From positions 246,670 to 310,669 of the forward strand of contig JABCZH010000006.1 of the NCBI GenBank assembly GCA_013289795.1: a stretch of DNA of 64,000 nucleotides. The letters run 5' to 3'. Below the pieces are notes generated by a model. The model did not search any database. It saw nothing but the letters and a program-made list of their open reading frames with translations, and was not told the origin of the DNA. The stretch comes from Acidobacteriota bacterium. GTDB taxonomy: Bacteria > Acidobacteriota > Terriglobia > Terriglobales > Acidobacteriaceae. Within the stretch, counting starts at the first letter, position 1, and every line of letters begins with the position of its first letter. A program made the translations under genes and the position numbers. Below, piece by piece: positions 8,425 to 17,735 of the stretch.

Positions 8425-8832
8425 ATGATTGATACCTACCTGGTTCCAGAAAATACTGAGGTCAGTGCCAAGGGCGACGGAGCGGCGGTCGACGTCGGCA
8501 GCGCCGCCAACCGTGTGTTCCTGTTGAGTCTGAACATCACTGACATTGTCGAGCAAGAATCGCTCGACGTGAGCATTTACGGATCAACCGACGGCGCTGC
8601 CTGGGGCGCGAAGCCGTTGACCTATTTCCCGCAGAAGTTTTATCGCGCCGAGCATCCCATGCTGCTGGATTTGACGGCGCAGCGCGAAGTGAAGTTTCTC
8701 CGGGCTCACTGGGAAGTTGCACGCTGGGGCCGAGGCACCGAAATCCCTATGTTCAAGTTTGGGGTGAGCATCCGTGAAGTGCCAGCGGACATTTTGAAAG
8801 AAGCTACTGCCGAAGCCCAAGCGCTGGCGTAA
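8425..8832 (+). CDS. Conserved hypothetical protein
   Basis: A 135-residue protein with no signal peptide or membrane segment and a composition of alternating beta strands (VFLLSLNITDIV, SLDVSIYGSTDG, EVKFLRAHWEVARWGRG). I do not recognise a named domain. The fold may be a small beta-sandwich of the sort seen in structural or phage-like proteins, but I cannot support that. Codon use and a downstream secreted-protein gene in the same direction make it a real gene. Confidence 0.6.
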   Translation: MIDTYLVPENTEVSAKGDGAAVDVGSAANRVFLLSLNITDIVEQESLDVSIYGSTDGAAWGAKPLTYFPQKFYRAEHPMLLDLTAQREVKFLRAHWEVARWGRGTEIPMFKFGVSIREVPADILKEATAEAQALA

Positions 8833-8870
8833 TGTGGTCTATACTTTTCGAGCATCAGAGAGGAACACCA

Positions 8871-9209
8871 ATGAAGACAAACGTGGTTGCGGTTTTGTGT
8901 TGCATCACGATGGCGGGGATGCTCGCCTATGCGCAAAGCGCCGACGACGGCTATCAGACGGCGACTGTGGTTTCGATCGAGAAACTCGCCGCTGACGCCC
9001 AGCACATGGAAAAGGGAGACCAATTCAAGATTTCCATGAGCACGGCGGGCGCCCTCTATCTGTGCAAGGTCGGCGCTCCTGCGGCAACTTTCATGGACTG
9101 GACCAGCGGGAAGGAATTTCCGGCGAAAGAAAACGGCAAGATCCTGTTAGTGAAAAACAAGAATGGACAGGTCGTGGAACTAAACATCGCCAAGAAAAAG
9201 GCGAAGTAG
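8871..9209 (+). CDS. Small secreted hypothetical protein
   Basis: A 112-residue protein with a signal peptide (MKTNVVAVLCCITMAGMLAYAQ). The mature region contains GDQFKISMSTAGALYLCKVG and ends in a Lys-rich tail (NIAKKKAK). Start is the ATG at 8871, preceded by GAGAGGAA; the ATG 13 codons upstream overlaps the preceding stop and lacks a signal peptide. Likely periplasmic or cell-surface; function unknown. Confidence 0.65.
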   Translation: MKTNVVAVLCCITMAGMLAYAQSADDGYQTATVVSIEKLAADAQHMEKGDQFKISMSTAGALYLCKVGAPAATFMDWTSGKEFPAKENGKILLVKNKNGQVVELNIAKKKAK

Positions 9210-9241
9210 TCCAAGCGCTTCCGCTATATTGAATTGTCCTC

Positions 9242-10528
9242 ATGGCGGAGCAACAAGTCATTCGTCCCGCGAGAACTGTCTCTGGCAGCGTCCGCTTGCC
9301 GGGCGACAAATCCATTTCCCATCGTTACGCCATGCTGGCCGCGATCGCCCAAGGCGCCACGCGTCTCGACAATTTTTCTACCGGAGCGGATTGCGCCAGT
9401 ACCCTGAATTGCCTTCGCGTCCTTGGCGTGCAATGGGAGCGCGCAGGGAACCTCGTAACCATTCCGGGACGCGGGCTGAAGCTGCGAGCGCCAACTGAGC
9501 CGCTCGATTGCGGCAACTCCGGCTCGACCATGCGCATGTTGAGTGGAATTCTCGCCGGGCAGGATTTCAGCAGCGAACTGGTTGGTGATGCGTCATTGTC
9601 ACGGCGTCCTATGGTAAGGGTGGTCACGCCCTTGCAAGCCATGGGAGCAAAGATCACTACGGCCAATGGAACTCACGCTCCGCTTCGCATCACCGGTGGC
9701 AATCTCAAGGCGATTGACTGCAAGATGCCGGTGGCCAGTGCGCAGGTGAAGTCCGCGGTACTGTTTGCCGGGTTGTTCGCGAAAGGAGAGACTCGCGTTG
9801 AAGAACCGGTGCGAACTCGCGATCATGGCGAACGGGCGCTACGGGCGTTCGGTGCGGATGTGCGGTTGCCGGGAAATGGCGCCAGCATAGTTGGAGGTCA
9901 GGAACTCCACGGAATAGAAGCTACAATCCCCGGTGATTTTTCGAGCGCGGCGTTCTTCTTGTGTGCGGCGGCGCTGTTCCCAGCTTCGCAGGTGACCATC
10001 AGCGGCTTGGGGTTGAATCCCACGAGAAGCAGTTTGCTGGACCTGCTTGCCGGCATAGGTGTGCGGATTTCAATCACGCAACTGGAGGAACATCACGGAG
10101 AATTGACCGGGACGGTGCAAGTGCAAGGCGCGGAATTAAGAGGTACGACGATCCAGACCCCATACACAGAAAGACTGATTGACGAAATTCCTGTGCTGGC
10201 GGCGATTGCGCCCTACACCGAAAGCGGGATTGAAATCCGGGATGCGCGCGAGTTGCGGGTCAAAGAGTCGGACCGGATCGCGGCCCTCGCCGTCAATCTA
10301 CGCGCCATGGGAGCAGTAGTCGAAGAGCGAGAGGACGGACTGAGAATTCCCGGGAGGCAGAGTTTGCATGGTGCGGAAATCGATTCCTTCGGCGATCACC
10401 GGATTGCCATGGCCTTCGCGATAGCAGCGTTGCGGGCACAGGGAGAGACGGTGATCAAGGGAGCCGGTGCTGCGGTCATTTCTTTTCCGGGATTCTTTGA
10501 AGCGTTGGAAAGTGTCGCGCAGCGATAG
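9242..10528 (+). CDS. aroA: 3-phosphoshikimate 1-carboxyvinyltransferase (EPSP synthase)
   Basis: Condenses shikimate-3-phosphate with PEP in the shikimate pathway. The 428-residue chain shows the PEP/S3P-binding motifs LPGDKSISHRYAML (about 20-33), LDCGNSGSTMRML (about 93-105), LSRRPMVRVV and the C-terminal RVKESDRIAAL. The sequence of the motif around the conserved LPGDKS is most like the class II (gram-positive-type) enzymes; class assignment from one motif is tentative. No other aro genes adjoin it. Confidence 0.95.
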   Translation: MAEQQVIRPARTVSGSVRLPGDKSISHRYAMLAAIAQGATRLDNFSTGADCASTLNCLRVLGVQWERAGNLVTIPGRGLKLRAPTEPLDCGNSGSTMRMLSGILAGQDFSSELVGDASLSRRPMVRVVTPLQAMGAKITTANGTHAPLRITGGNLKAIDCKMPVASAQVKSAVLFAGLFAKGETRVEEPVRTRDHGERALRAFGADVRLPGNGASIVGGQELHGIEATIPGDFSSAAFFLCAAALFPASQVTISGLGLNPTRSSLLDLLAGIGVRISITQLEEHHGELTGTVQVQGAELRGTTIQTPYTERLIDEIPVLAAIAPYTESGIEIRDARELRVKESDRIAALAVNLRAMGAVVEEREDGLRIPGRQSLHGAEIDSFGDHRIAMAFAIAALRAQGETVIKGAGAAVISFPGFFEALESVAQR

Positions 10529-10619
10529 TGCGAGCGAGGTGTTCGACCGACGGTGACCGCGTAACGTTGAAAGGCATATGCCTCTGCGCAGGACAACAAG
10601 ACATTCACAGGAGCCGACA

Positions 10620-11927
10620 ATGAACAGACTATGGTATGGAGCCACGGTAGCGGTTTTGGCAGCCTGTATATTCCTGGCGGGACAGGATCAGCCGCTGGCT
10701 TCGAACTCACAGCAGACAACGGCAACATCAGAGAAAATAATCACCGCTTACACGCTTCCGCCCGACCTTTACCACAAAGCTCATGATCGCAATCGCATCC
10801 ACTTTCACCTGGCCCTGATCGACTTTGCTTATGGCTTGGTTGTCCTGTGGCTGATCTTGCGCTGGAAGCTGGCAGCGAAGTACCGCAACTTGGCCGAAGG
10901 GTCCAGTTCCCGGCGTTTTGTACAAAGCCTTGTATTCTGCCCCTTGCTGCTGCTGACCATAGGAGTCTTCACCTTGCCCTTGGACTTCTACGGTGAAGTC
11001 GTGGAGAAGCGCTATGGAATCTCGGTGCAAGGATGGGGATCGTGGAGCTGGGACTGGATCAAGGGTCAACTGGTCGGGCTGGTAATTGGGACCATCCTGA
11101 TTTGGCTGCTCTACGTCGTGATCCGTCGTAGCCCTGGCCGCGCATGGTTTTATTTCTGGTTGATCGCGGTGCCGATCGGGGTGTTTATCTTCTTTCTCGG
11201 GCCTTGGGTGATCGACCCGATGTTTCACAAGTTCGAACCCTTGCAGCAAAAGAACCCAGCACTGACCGCGAGCCTGGAGCAGATGGTGCAACGGGCCGGC
11301 GAGAACATACCTCCCGAGCGCATGTTTTGGATGGGGGCGGGCGAAAAGACCACGGGATTGAACGCCTACGTCACCGGTCTCGGCGCCTCGAAACGAATTG
11401 TGGTTTGGGACACGACCATCGCCAAGATGAACAACCGCCAGATCGTTTTTGTTGCGGGGCACGAAATGGGACACTACGTGCTGCAACACATTTACAAAGG
11501 TTTTGCTTTCTTCGCCCCGCTCGTGCTGCTTTTCTTTTATCTGGTCCATCGCCTGATTGGATGGGTGCTGGCGCGATGGGGAGCGAGTTGGGAAGTTCGC
11601 AGCGTAGACGATTGGGCGTCGCTGCCCGCGTTGCTATTTTTGCTGTCGCTGCTTTTCTTCGTGACCAACCCGGTTGGGAGCGCATTCAGCAGGTATCTGG
11701 AGCATCAGGCCGATCAGTATGGGCTGGAAGTGACCTACGGACTCACGCCCGACTCAGGACAGGTAGCAGCGCAGGCGTTTCAGGTGCTTGGCGAGGTGGA
11801 TTTGTCCGACCCCGATCCGAACCCCGTCAATGTGTTCCTGTTCTATGATCACCCCCCGATTTCGGATCGGGTACGCTTCTGCCTGATGTATGACCCACGG
11901 AACTGGATACTTGTTCCAATGAAATAA
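10620..11927 (+). CDS. M48-family membrane metallopeptidase (Ste24/CAAX-protease-like)
   Basis: A 435-residue polytopic zinc protease. The catalytic HEMGH is at residues 281-285 and the third ligand region is EHQADQYGLE about 75 residues later, both typical of Ste24. About six hydrophobic segments surround the site, beginning with a signal anchor at 5-22. Members cut membrane proteins or prenylated peptides; bacterial substrates are usually part of membrane quality control. The start is chosen at 10620, where CAGGAG at 10608-10613 gives good spacing; an upstream ATG lacks it. Confidence 0.85.
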   Translation: MNRLWYGATVAVLAACIFLAGQDQPLASNSQQTTATSEKIITAYTLPPDLYHKAHDRNRIHFHLALIDFAYGLVVLWLILRWKLAAKYRNLAEGSSSRRFVQSLVFCPLLLLTIGVFTLPLDFYGEVVEKRYGISVQGWGSWSWDWIKGQLVGLVIGTILIWLLYVVIRRSPGRAWFYFWLIAVPIGVFIFFLGPWVIDPMFHKFEPLQQKNPALTASLEQMVQRAGENIPPERMFWMGAGEKTTGLNAYVTGLGASKRIVVWDTTIAKMNNRQIVFVAGHEMGHYVLQHIYKGFAFFAPLVLLFFYLVHRLIGWVLARWGASWEVRSVDDWASLPALLFLLSLLFFVTNPVGSAFSRYLEHQADQYGLEVTYGLTPDSGQVAAQAFQVLGEVDLSDPDPNPVNVFLFYDHPPISDRVRFCLMYDPRNWILVPMK

Positions 11928-12001
11928 GGACATGTGGGGGAGTTCGTTCGGTAGGGCGAGGCTCCTCCGCGGCGCGAAGGAGCCGCCCATATCACCGCTA
12001 T

Positions 12002-12535
12002 TCACATACGTTCTGTCTTGCCGCGATACTTGACCGTACCCGTGCCCTGGTTCGCACGGTCCACGTCCTGGTTGGTGTAGGTGCGGGAAGCCTTTCTGGT
12101 TGGGGCTGATCCCGCCAGGAGTTGGGCTACGCTCCACGTGCCTTCGCTAGGCCCGGCGATGAATGTTGCCGAGCCATGCTCTTGCTGGCCATGCATGTGA
12201 CCGTGCATCGGTTCGCCAACTTCTGCCGCGGCGGAAGGTCCGTACCAGGCCGGCTGGGTGTAAACGCCAACCGGAGGGTCGGCTACGAATTCGCTCGACA
12301 GGGTGGCGTTGGTCGCACCGGCGACGTTGCCCCAGGTGGCATTGCTGGCCCCGACGGGCGATGGCGAAACGGTGGTGAGGGTCACGGACGGAGTTGTCAC
12401 CAGCGGAACAAATGGTCCCGCATACACACCGTATGCTGGAACCCAATTGCTGGCGGTTCCTCCGATAATGGTATTTTGGGCCGCGGCTAATCCGGAGAGC
12501 AAGAGAAGCAAACACAGAACTGAAAGCTTACGCAT
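12002..12535 (-). CDS. Secreted hypothetical protein, Gly/Thr/Ser-rich
   Basis: A 177-residue protein with a strong signal peptide (MRKLSVLCLLLLLSGLAAAQ). The mature part is low in charge and rich in Thr, Val, Ala and Gly. It contains a His-rich patch (GEPMHGHMHGQQEHGSA) that could bind metal, and a basic C-terminus. No domain recognised. It converges on the M48 protease gene. Confidence 0.6.
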   Translation of the reverse strand: MRKLSVLCLLLLLSGLAAAQNTIIGGTASNWVPAYGVYAGPFVPLVTTPSVTLTTVSPSPVGASNATWGNVAGATNATLSSEFVADPPVGVYTQPAWYGPSAAAEVGEPMHGHMHGQQEHGSATFIAGPSEGTWSVAQLLAGSAPTRKASRTYTNQDVDRANQGTGTVKYRGKTERM

Positions 12536-12551
12536 AGAAATCCTCCACTTC

Positions 12552-12600
12552 CTGGGTAGACATCGTTAGTCAAGCCTGGGTAATCAAACACTGGGTAATC
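12552..12600. repeat. CTGGGTA direct repeats
   Basis: CTGGGTA occurs three times at 12552, 12576 and 12591. The last two are extended to identical CTGGGTAATC blocks (12576-12585 and 12591-12600) with a 15-base period. On the minus strand this reads GATTACCCAG, similar to the ACCCAATT repeats before truB at 47237-47267. It lies just upstream of the secreted-protein gene. Confidence 0.5.
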
Positions 12601-12678
12601 GGATTCGCGGGCGTTGTCCCAGGATGCTTTTCCGGGCGGTCCGCGGAATCCAAAGCTGAAAGATGATACACCCGAAAT

Positions 12679-12700
12679 GCCGCTCTGGGCGCGGCTTTTT
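12679..12700. terminator. Terminator-like hairpin after the ThiF-type gene
   Basis: GCCGC (12679-12683), a 7-base loop and GCGGC (12691-12695) followed by TTTTT on the plus strand. It abuts the stop codon of the ThiF-type gene, which is read from the minus strand, where the stem is followed only by ATTTC. It may work weakly in both directions. Confidence 0.4.
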
Positions 12701-12701
12701 A

Positions 12702-13727
12702 TTAGGTTCCTATGTAGCGGGCGTAGAGACTTCTGGCCACTGCTGGATCGGTGGTTCCCTTGATGATGGCCCGGCCGTCGGGAAACAGCGTCAACTCATA
12801 GGGTTCGCGCCAGAACTTGAGAACAAAGTTACTGTGACGGACAGTGCCATGCGGCCGAAGGCGTTCGCTCATCTCTGCCAGATCGAGCGGGCGGCTACGT
12901 TCATGGATCTGGACGGAGTTACGCCCGCAGAGCGTAATCTGAGGCCGACCTTCGCCCGCCAGATGGGGAAATTCGTGCCGACCGCAGGCGGTGCAGCCAG
13001 GGCGGGGCCTGTCGGCAACAATCTCGGCCCGGTCGTTCTGCCAGACGTCGAAGGACAGGAGGGTGCGGCGCAGGTGCTCAACCGCTCCAACCAGAAACTT
13101 GAGGGCTTCGGTGGCCGCGATGGACGCCGCAAGGCTTACAGCAGAATTCAAAATTCCAGCAGTTTCGCAGGTTTCGAGCGCACCTTTCGGTGAGCTGGGG
13201 AAAACGCACGCCAGGCACGCGGTTTGGCCGGGAAGAACATTGAGAGTCACGCCATAGCTGCCGACTGCGGCAGTATAAATCCACGGCAAGGAATTCTTGA
13301 CCGCGAAGTCGTTGATCAAGTACCGCGTCTCGAAATTGTCTGTACCATCGAGGATGACCTGTGTGCCTTCGAGTAGAGAAACGATGTTCGAGGGCGTGAG
13401 ATCAGCGACGTGAGGTTCGACAACGATCTGAGAGTTGAAGGCGGCGATTTTGCGCACGGCCGCGATGGCCTTGGGAAGGGACTCGGCGGCGTCAACTTCG
13501 TCGAATAAGGACTGCCGCTGCAGGTTGCTGGGTTCGACGTAGTCACGATCGATGATGCGAATGCTGCCGACCCCGGCTCGGGCGAGCAGGGAAGCGAGGA
13601 CCGAGCCAGTGGCGCCACAACCTACGATCGCAATGCTCGAGGCGGCAAGGCGGCGCTGACCTTCCGCGCCGACGCCGGGGAACAATACCTGCCGCGAGTA
13701 GCGGTCGTCCAGTTCCAAAGTGATCAC
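12702..13727 (-). CDS. HesA/MoeB/ThiF-family adenylyltransferase
   Basis: An E1-like enzyme that adenylates the C-terminus of a small sulfur-carrier protein. The 341 residues begin with DDRYSRQVLF, then the ATP-binding IVGCGATG (G36-x-G38-x2-G41), DRDYVEPSNLQRQ, and the Asp motif DGTDNFETRYLIND. Two CxxC pairs (CLAC and CTAC) make the structural zinc site and a cysteine near ETCETAGILN is the candidate catalytic residue. About 70 residues follow the E1 domain and no rhodanese domain is present. No ThiS or MoaD gene adjoins it, so whether it serves thiamine or molybdopterin is undecided; the molybdoenzyme at 41.6-45.8 kb would need the latter somewhere. Confidence 0.85.
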   Translation of the reverse strand: MITLELDDRYSRQVLFPGVGAEGQRRLAASSIAIVGCGATGSVLASLLARAGVGSIRIIDRDYVEPSNLQRQSLFDEVDAAESLPKAIAAVRKIAAFNSQIVVEPHVADLTPSNIVSLLEGTQVILDGTDNFETRYLINDFAVKNSLPWIYTAAVGSYGVTLNVLPGQTACLACVFPSSPKGALETCETAGILNSAVSLAASIAATEALKFLVGAVEHLRRTLLSFDVWQNDRAEIVADRPRPGCTACGRHEFPHLAGEGRPQITLCGRNSVQIHERSRPLDLAEMSERLRPHGTVRHSNFVLKFWREPYELTLFPDGRAIIKGTTDPAVARSLYARYIGT

Positions 13728-13908
13728 CGTTCACAGCCGTAACAAACCTTTATTATAGGGGCCGCTGGGTTTTGCGAAGAGACTCTAGGCTCGAGGCGAG
13801 GACACTCCGAGAAAGTCCACGCCATGTGTCACAGAAATCGCGGCAGACAACATTGACTGTTAGGACTTCATCGAAACTACTAAGGTCCAACCAAACAGAG
13901 GGGCCGGT

Positions 13909-16900
13909 TTGCGCGTAGGGAGAGCTGTGCTCACAACCTTGCTGGTGATGGCGTTTGCGCCAACATGCGTCGTGCATGCGGCGGCCGGCGCCTCTTCCCA
14001 GCAAGCCGAGGAAGCCCAGCAGGCACCGCCCTCACAGGACAATCTGGCAAAGTACCAGGGCCTCACGGTCACAGAAATCCGCTTCCCCGCCATCTCATCA
14101 CCGGCGGTACAGCAGCGCCTTCGCGACCTGCTTCCGCAGAAACAAGGCCAACCCTTGGAGCGCGACGGAATCCGTCAAAGCATCCATGTGCTCTACGATA
14201 CCGGGCGCTTTACCGATATACGAGTAGAGGCCGAGTCAGCCACCAACAATGGCGTCGTGGTCTCGTTCCTGACCACCCTCAACTACTTTGTAGGTGAAGT
14301 GCGTGTGGAGGGCGCGCCCAATCGCCCCTCGGCGGGGCAAATTGTGAACGCATCAAAACTGGTGCTGGGAACCCCATTCTCCAGCGAGCGCATGGACACT
14401 GCGCTGACCAACATCAAGGACCTGCTAGAGGAGAACGGTTATTACCGTTCGACGATTGCGCCGCGGCAGTCGGAGAACCCAGATACCCAGCAGATAAACA
14501 TCCTCTTTACCGTGACTCCCGGCGAACAGGCGCGTGTGGGCACGGTCACGGTAAATTGTGATTCTGGATGCGTGCCCGCAGATGTCCCCAGGTTCGCCAA
14601 ACTGCGGCCTGGCGACCGAGTTTCGGCGCAACGCACCAGCAATGCTTTGCAGCGCGTGCGCAAACGATATCAAAAGCAGAATCGGCTGCTGGCTCAGGTT
14701 TCGGTTGCCAAAAAGGCGTACCGTCCAGACGCCAATGCGGTGGACTACACGCTCAATATCGTGCCTGGCCCCCTGGTGGACGTCACTGCGGAAGGTTTCA
14801 AGCTACGGCGCAAGGTTCTGAAACAGAACGTCCCCGTCTTCGAAGAGAATGCGGTGGACGAAGACCTGTTAAACGAGGGCCGACGCAATCTGGTTAATTA
14901 TCTGCAAGGCAGGGGATATTTTGACGCCCAGGTCACGATGCAGAAAGTCAGCGACGAGGCTACCGGTCAACTGCACATTGTTTACACCATTGACGCCCGC
15001 GCCCGACACAAGCTGGTGAAAGTGGAGATTACGGGAAACCAATACTTCCTGACTGATACGACGCTGCGTCCGCTGTTGCAGGTGCAACCCGCCGGACGGT
15101 TCCTTGCCCACGGGCGCTACAGCCAGCGCTTGCTGGCAAACGACGTCCGCAGTCTGGAAAATATTTATCGCGCCAACGGCTTTCCGAAAGTATCAATCAC
15201 GCCCACGGTGTTGGACAACTACGAGGGCCACGAGAATGACATTGCGGTTAGGTTTACGATCGATGAAGGACCGCAGATGCGGGTTGGAGCCTTCCGCATC
15301 GTGGGCAATCCCACCTTTTCGGAGGCTGAGCTAGCGCCACATCTCAACACCGCTGAGGGACAGCCCTTTTCGGAGTACTACGTCGCTGAAGATCGTGACG
15401 CCATTTTGAACTATTATTTCAATCGTGGATTCCCGGACGCCACCTTCGAAGCGGCGGCAAACCCGCTCTCCGGCCACAGCGACCGTATGGACGTAATTTT
15501 CACCATTCAGGAAGGCAAGCAAGTTTTTGTGGACCAGGTGCTGGTAACCGGTCTGGGTCATACCAGGCCTTACATCGTCAATCGTGAACTGCAGGTCGCC
15601 CCGGCGAAATCTCTCAGCCAGATCGATATGCTGCAGACGCAACAGAGTCTGTACAACCTCGGCATCTTCAACCAGGTGGACATTGCCGTGCAAAATCCGG
15701 CCGGCAGCGAGCCTACGAAGAATGTGTTGCTGGATGTGCAGGAGGCCAAGCGATACACGTTCACTTATGGCTTGGGCTTGGAATTCCAGACTGGCCAGCC
15801 GACGGCGGTCGGCACCGATCAAGCCAAGGGCCAAACTGGGGTCAGTCCTCGCGCCTCTCTCACAGTAACCCGTCTGAACCTTTGGGGGAGGAACCAAACC
15901 ATCACGTTCAAGGCGGATGTGGGCAGTTTGCAGCAACGCGGACTGATTAGCTACAACGCGCCCCGCTTGTTCGGAAATCCCAAATGGAACTTCTCATTGA
16001 CCGGCTTTTACGACAATACCCTCGACGTCACGACCTTTACGTCGCAACGCCTGGAAGGTTCGGTGCAGGCCCGCGAGATCATCAATAAGACCAGCACCCT
16101 CGACTATAGCTTCACTTATCGACGGGTAAAGGCCAACAACCTCGAGATCAGCCCGGCAGAAATTCCGCTGCTCTCCCTACCGGTGCGAGTAGGCGAGCCT
16201 GGGCTGGCCTATATCCGCAATACTCGCGACAGCGACTTGGAAAGCACCAAGGGCAGCTACAACGCCGTGCTTGCTGGAGTGGCCTCCAGCTATTTCGGCT
16301 CACAAGCCGATTTCAGCCGGCTGCTCATTCAAAATTCCACGTACCACGCCTTCGGCAAGAACCGTCGCCCGGAAAAACAATACGTGATTGCGCGCTCGAC
16401 GCGCATCGGGATCGAGAACGCTTTTGGCAACACCTCGATACTTCCGCCGGGGCAGGCTTGTCCCGATCCGACCCAGAGCAATTGCCCGGAGGCCACCGTT
16501 ATCCCGCTGGCTGAGCGTTTCCTGGCTGGAGGAGGAAACTCGCACCGCGGCTTCGGGCTGAACCAGGCAGGCCCGCGCGATCCCATCACGGGCTTTCCTC
16601 TGGGCGGAAGTGCATTATTCTTAAATAACCTGGAACTGCGCTTCCCCCCGACCGTGCTGCCCTATGTTCAGGACAACATCAGTTTTGCGCTTTTTTGGGA
16701 TGCGGGGAATGTCTTTGTTGACGGCCGTCATATGCTGGACAACCTGCTGCGCTGGGAGCAGAAGGATCCTCAGACGTGCCTGCACGATACTACCGCCAAG
16801 CAGTGCGATTTCAGCTATATCAGTCATGCGCTGGGAATCGGGGTAAGGTACAGGACGCCGATTGGACCGGTACGCTTCGATTTCGGGTACAATCTAAACC

Positions 16901-17055
16901 CACCAGCGTTTTCAAGTTGTCAGGCGACACCCAGCACCAGTGGGCAGGCGGTTTCCTCCGTTTGCGAAACAGGCACGGGCAAGAGCCCCTCCTACTTTGT
17001 GCCGCAGCACGAGTCGCACTTTAACGTTTACTTCAGTATTGGACAGACTTTTTAA
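13909..17055 (+). CDS. BamA/TamA-family outer-membrane assembly factor with POTRA repeats
   Basis: A 1048-residue outer-membrane protein of the Omp85 family. It has a signal peptide (residues 1-27, ending HAAAG), an array of POTRA repeats to about residue 590 (recurring motifs such as VEGAPNRPS, RIVGNPTFSEAEL, VTGLGHTRPYIV) and a C-terminal beta-barrel. The barrel contains the conserved RGF of the L6 loop and ends in a terminal phenylalanine (FSIGQTF), the usual barrel signal. TTG at 13909 after AGAGGGG is the start. It overlaps a SurA-like gene by one base and is followed by tamB, so a TamA-type role is likely, although a BamA role cannot be excluded. Confidence 0.88.
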   Translation: MRVGRAVLTTLLVMAFAPTCVVHAAAGASSQQAEEAQQAPPSQDNLAKYQGLTVTEIRFPAISSPAVQQRLRDLLPQKQGQPLERDGIRQSIHVLYDTGRFTDIRVEAESATNNGVVVSFLTTLNYFVGEVRVEGAPNRPSAGQIVNASKLVLGTPFSSERMDTALTNIKDLLEENGYYRSTIAPRQSENPDTQQINILFTVTPGEQARVGTVTVNCDSGCVPADVPRFAKLRPGDRVSAQRTSNALQRVRKRYQKQNRLLAQVSVAKKAYRPDANAVDYTLNIVPGPLVDVTAEGFKLRRKVLKQNVPVFEENAVDEDLLNEGRRNLVNYLQGRGYFDAQVTMQKVSDEATGQLHIVYTIDARARHKLVKVEITGNQYFLTDTTLRPLLQVQPAGRFLAHGRYSQRLLANDVRSLENIYRANGFPKVSITPTVLDNYEGHENDIAVRFTIDEGPQMRVGAFRIVGNPTFSEAELAPHLNTAEGQPFSEYYVAEDRDAILNYYFNRGFPDATFEAAANPLSGHSDRMDVIFTIQEGKQVFVDQVLVTGLGHTRPYIVNRELQVAPAKSLSQIDMLQTQQSLYNLGIFNQVDIAVQNPAGSEPTKNVLLDVQEAKRYTFTYGLGLEFQTGQPTAVGTDQAKGQTGVSPRASLTVTRLNLWGRNQTITFKADVGSLQQRGLISYNAPRLFGNPKWNFSLTGFYDNTLDVTTFTSQRLEGSVQAREIINKTSTLDYSFTYRRVKANNLEISPAEIPLLSLPVRVGEPGLAYIRNTRDSDLESTKGSYNAVLAGVASSYFGSQADFSRLLIQNSTYHAFGKNRRPEKQYVIARSTRIGIENAFGNTSILPPGQACPDPTQSNCPEATVIPLAERFLAGGGNSHRGFGLNQAGPRDPITGFPLGGSALFLNNLELRFPPTVLPYVQDNISFALFWDAGNVFVDGRHMLDNLLRWEQKDPQTCLHDTTAKQCDFSYISHALGIGVRYRTPIGPVRFDFGYNLNPPAFSSCQATPSTSGQAVSSVCETGTGKSPSYFVPQHESHFNVYFSIGQTF

Positions 17056-17735
17056 TGAACCGAGTTTGCAGCTTCGTTTGCGCCTTCGCGTTGCTGGCCG
17101 CCCCGTCATCTTTGCGTGCCGGCGATCTGCTGGACCGCATCGTGGCGACGGTGAACGGCCACATAATTCTTCAGAGCGACTGGGAGGCGGCGCTTCGCTG
17201 CCAGGCGTTTGAGGATGGCCGCTCGCTTGACCAGTTGCCGTCGGCCGAACGCAAGGCTGCCTTGGATCGCCTGATCGATCAGGAATTGTTGCGAGAGCAG
17301 ATGCACTCTTCCGACTTTCAGCATGCGAGCGACCAGGAAGTCTTGCAGCGTATCCAGGACATTCATCAGCAATATCGGGAGGCAGCGCCGCCGCCGGGCT
17401 GGCAGGCGGTGCTGAGCCGGAGCGGACTGAGCGAGGATGAACTGAAACAGCACGTCGCGCAAGAGCTCGACTTGATGCGCTTGGTGGATGCCCGCCTACG
17501 GCCGAACGTCAGCATCGAGTCCAAAAGCATCGAGAGTTACTACAACCAGCAACTCCTACCGCAACTTCGGCAGTCAGGGGAGAAGGAAGTCCCGCTCGCC
17601 GAGGTGACGCCCAAAATCAAAGAGTTGCTCACACAACAGCAGATGAATCAGTTACTGCTGGCCTGGCTGCAGAACCTGCGCTCGGGCAGCGAGATTCGCC
17701 GGGAGACGGTCGACTACAAGGGCGAATTGCAATGA
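17055..17735 (+). CDS. SurA N-terminal-domain-like periplasmic chaperone
   Basis: A 226-residue exported protein: signal peptide to about residue 23 (SSLRAGDL), then the SurA/PpiD N-terminal chaperone motif DRIVATVNGHIILQSDWE and helices with a C-terminal LLTQQQMNQLLLAWLQNLR. No parvulin prolyl-isomerase domain is visible, so it should be a chaperone core only. Its start overlaps the stop of the Omp85 gene (TAATG) and its stop overlaps the tamB start (ATGA), so the three are translated together and probably act on the same outer-membrane clients. Confidence 0.8.
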   Translation: MNRVCSFVCAFALLAAPSSLRAGDLLDRIVATVNGHIILQSDWEAALRCQAFEDGRSLDQLPSAERKAALDRLIDQELLREQMHSSDFQHASDQEVLQRIQDIHQQYREAAPPPGWQAVLSRSGLSEDELKQHVAQELDLMRLVDARLRPNVSIESKSIESYYNQQLLPQLRQSGEKEVPLAEVTPKIKELLTQQQMNQLLLAWLQNLRSGSEIRRETVDYKGELQ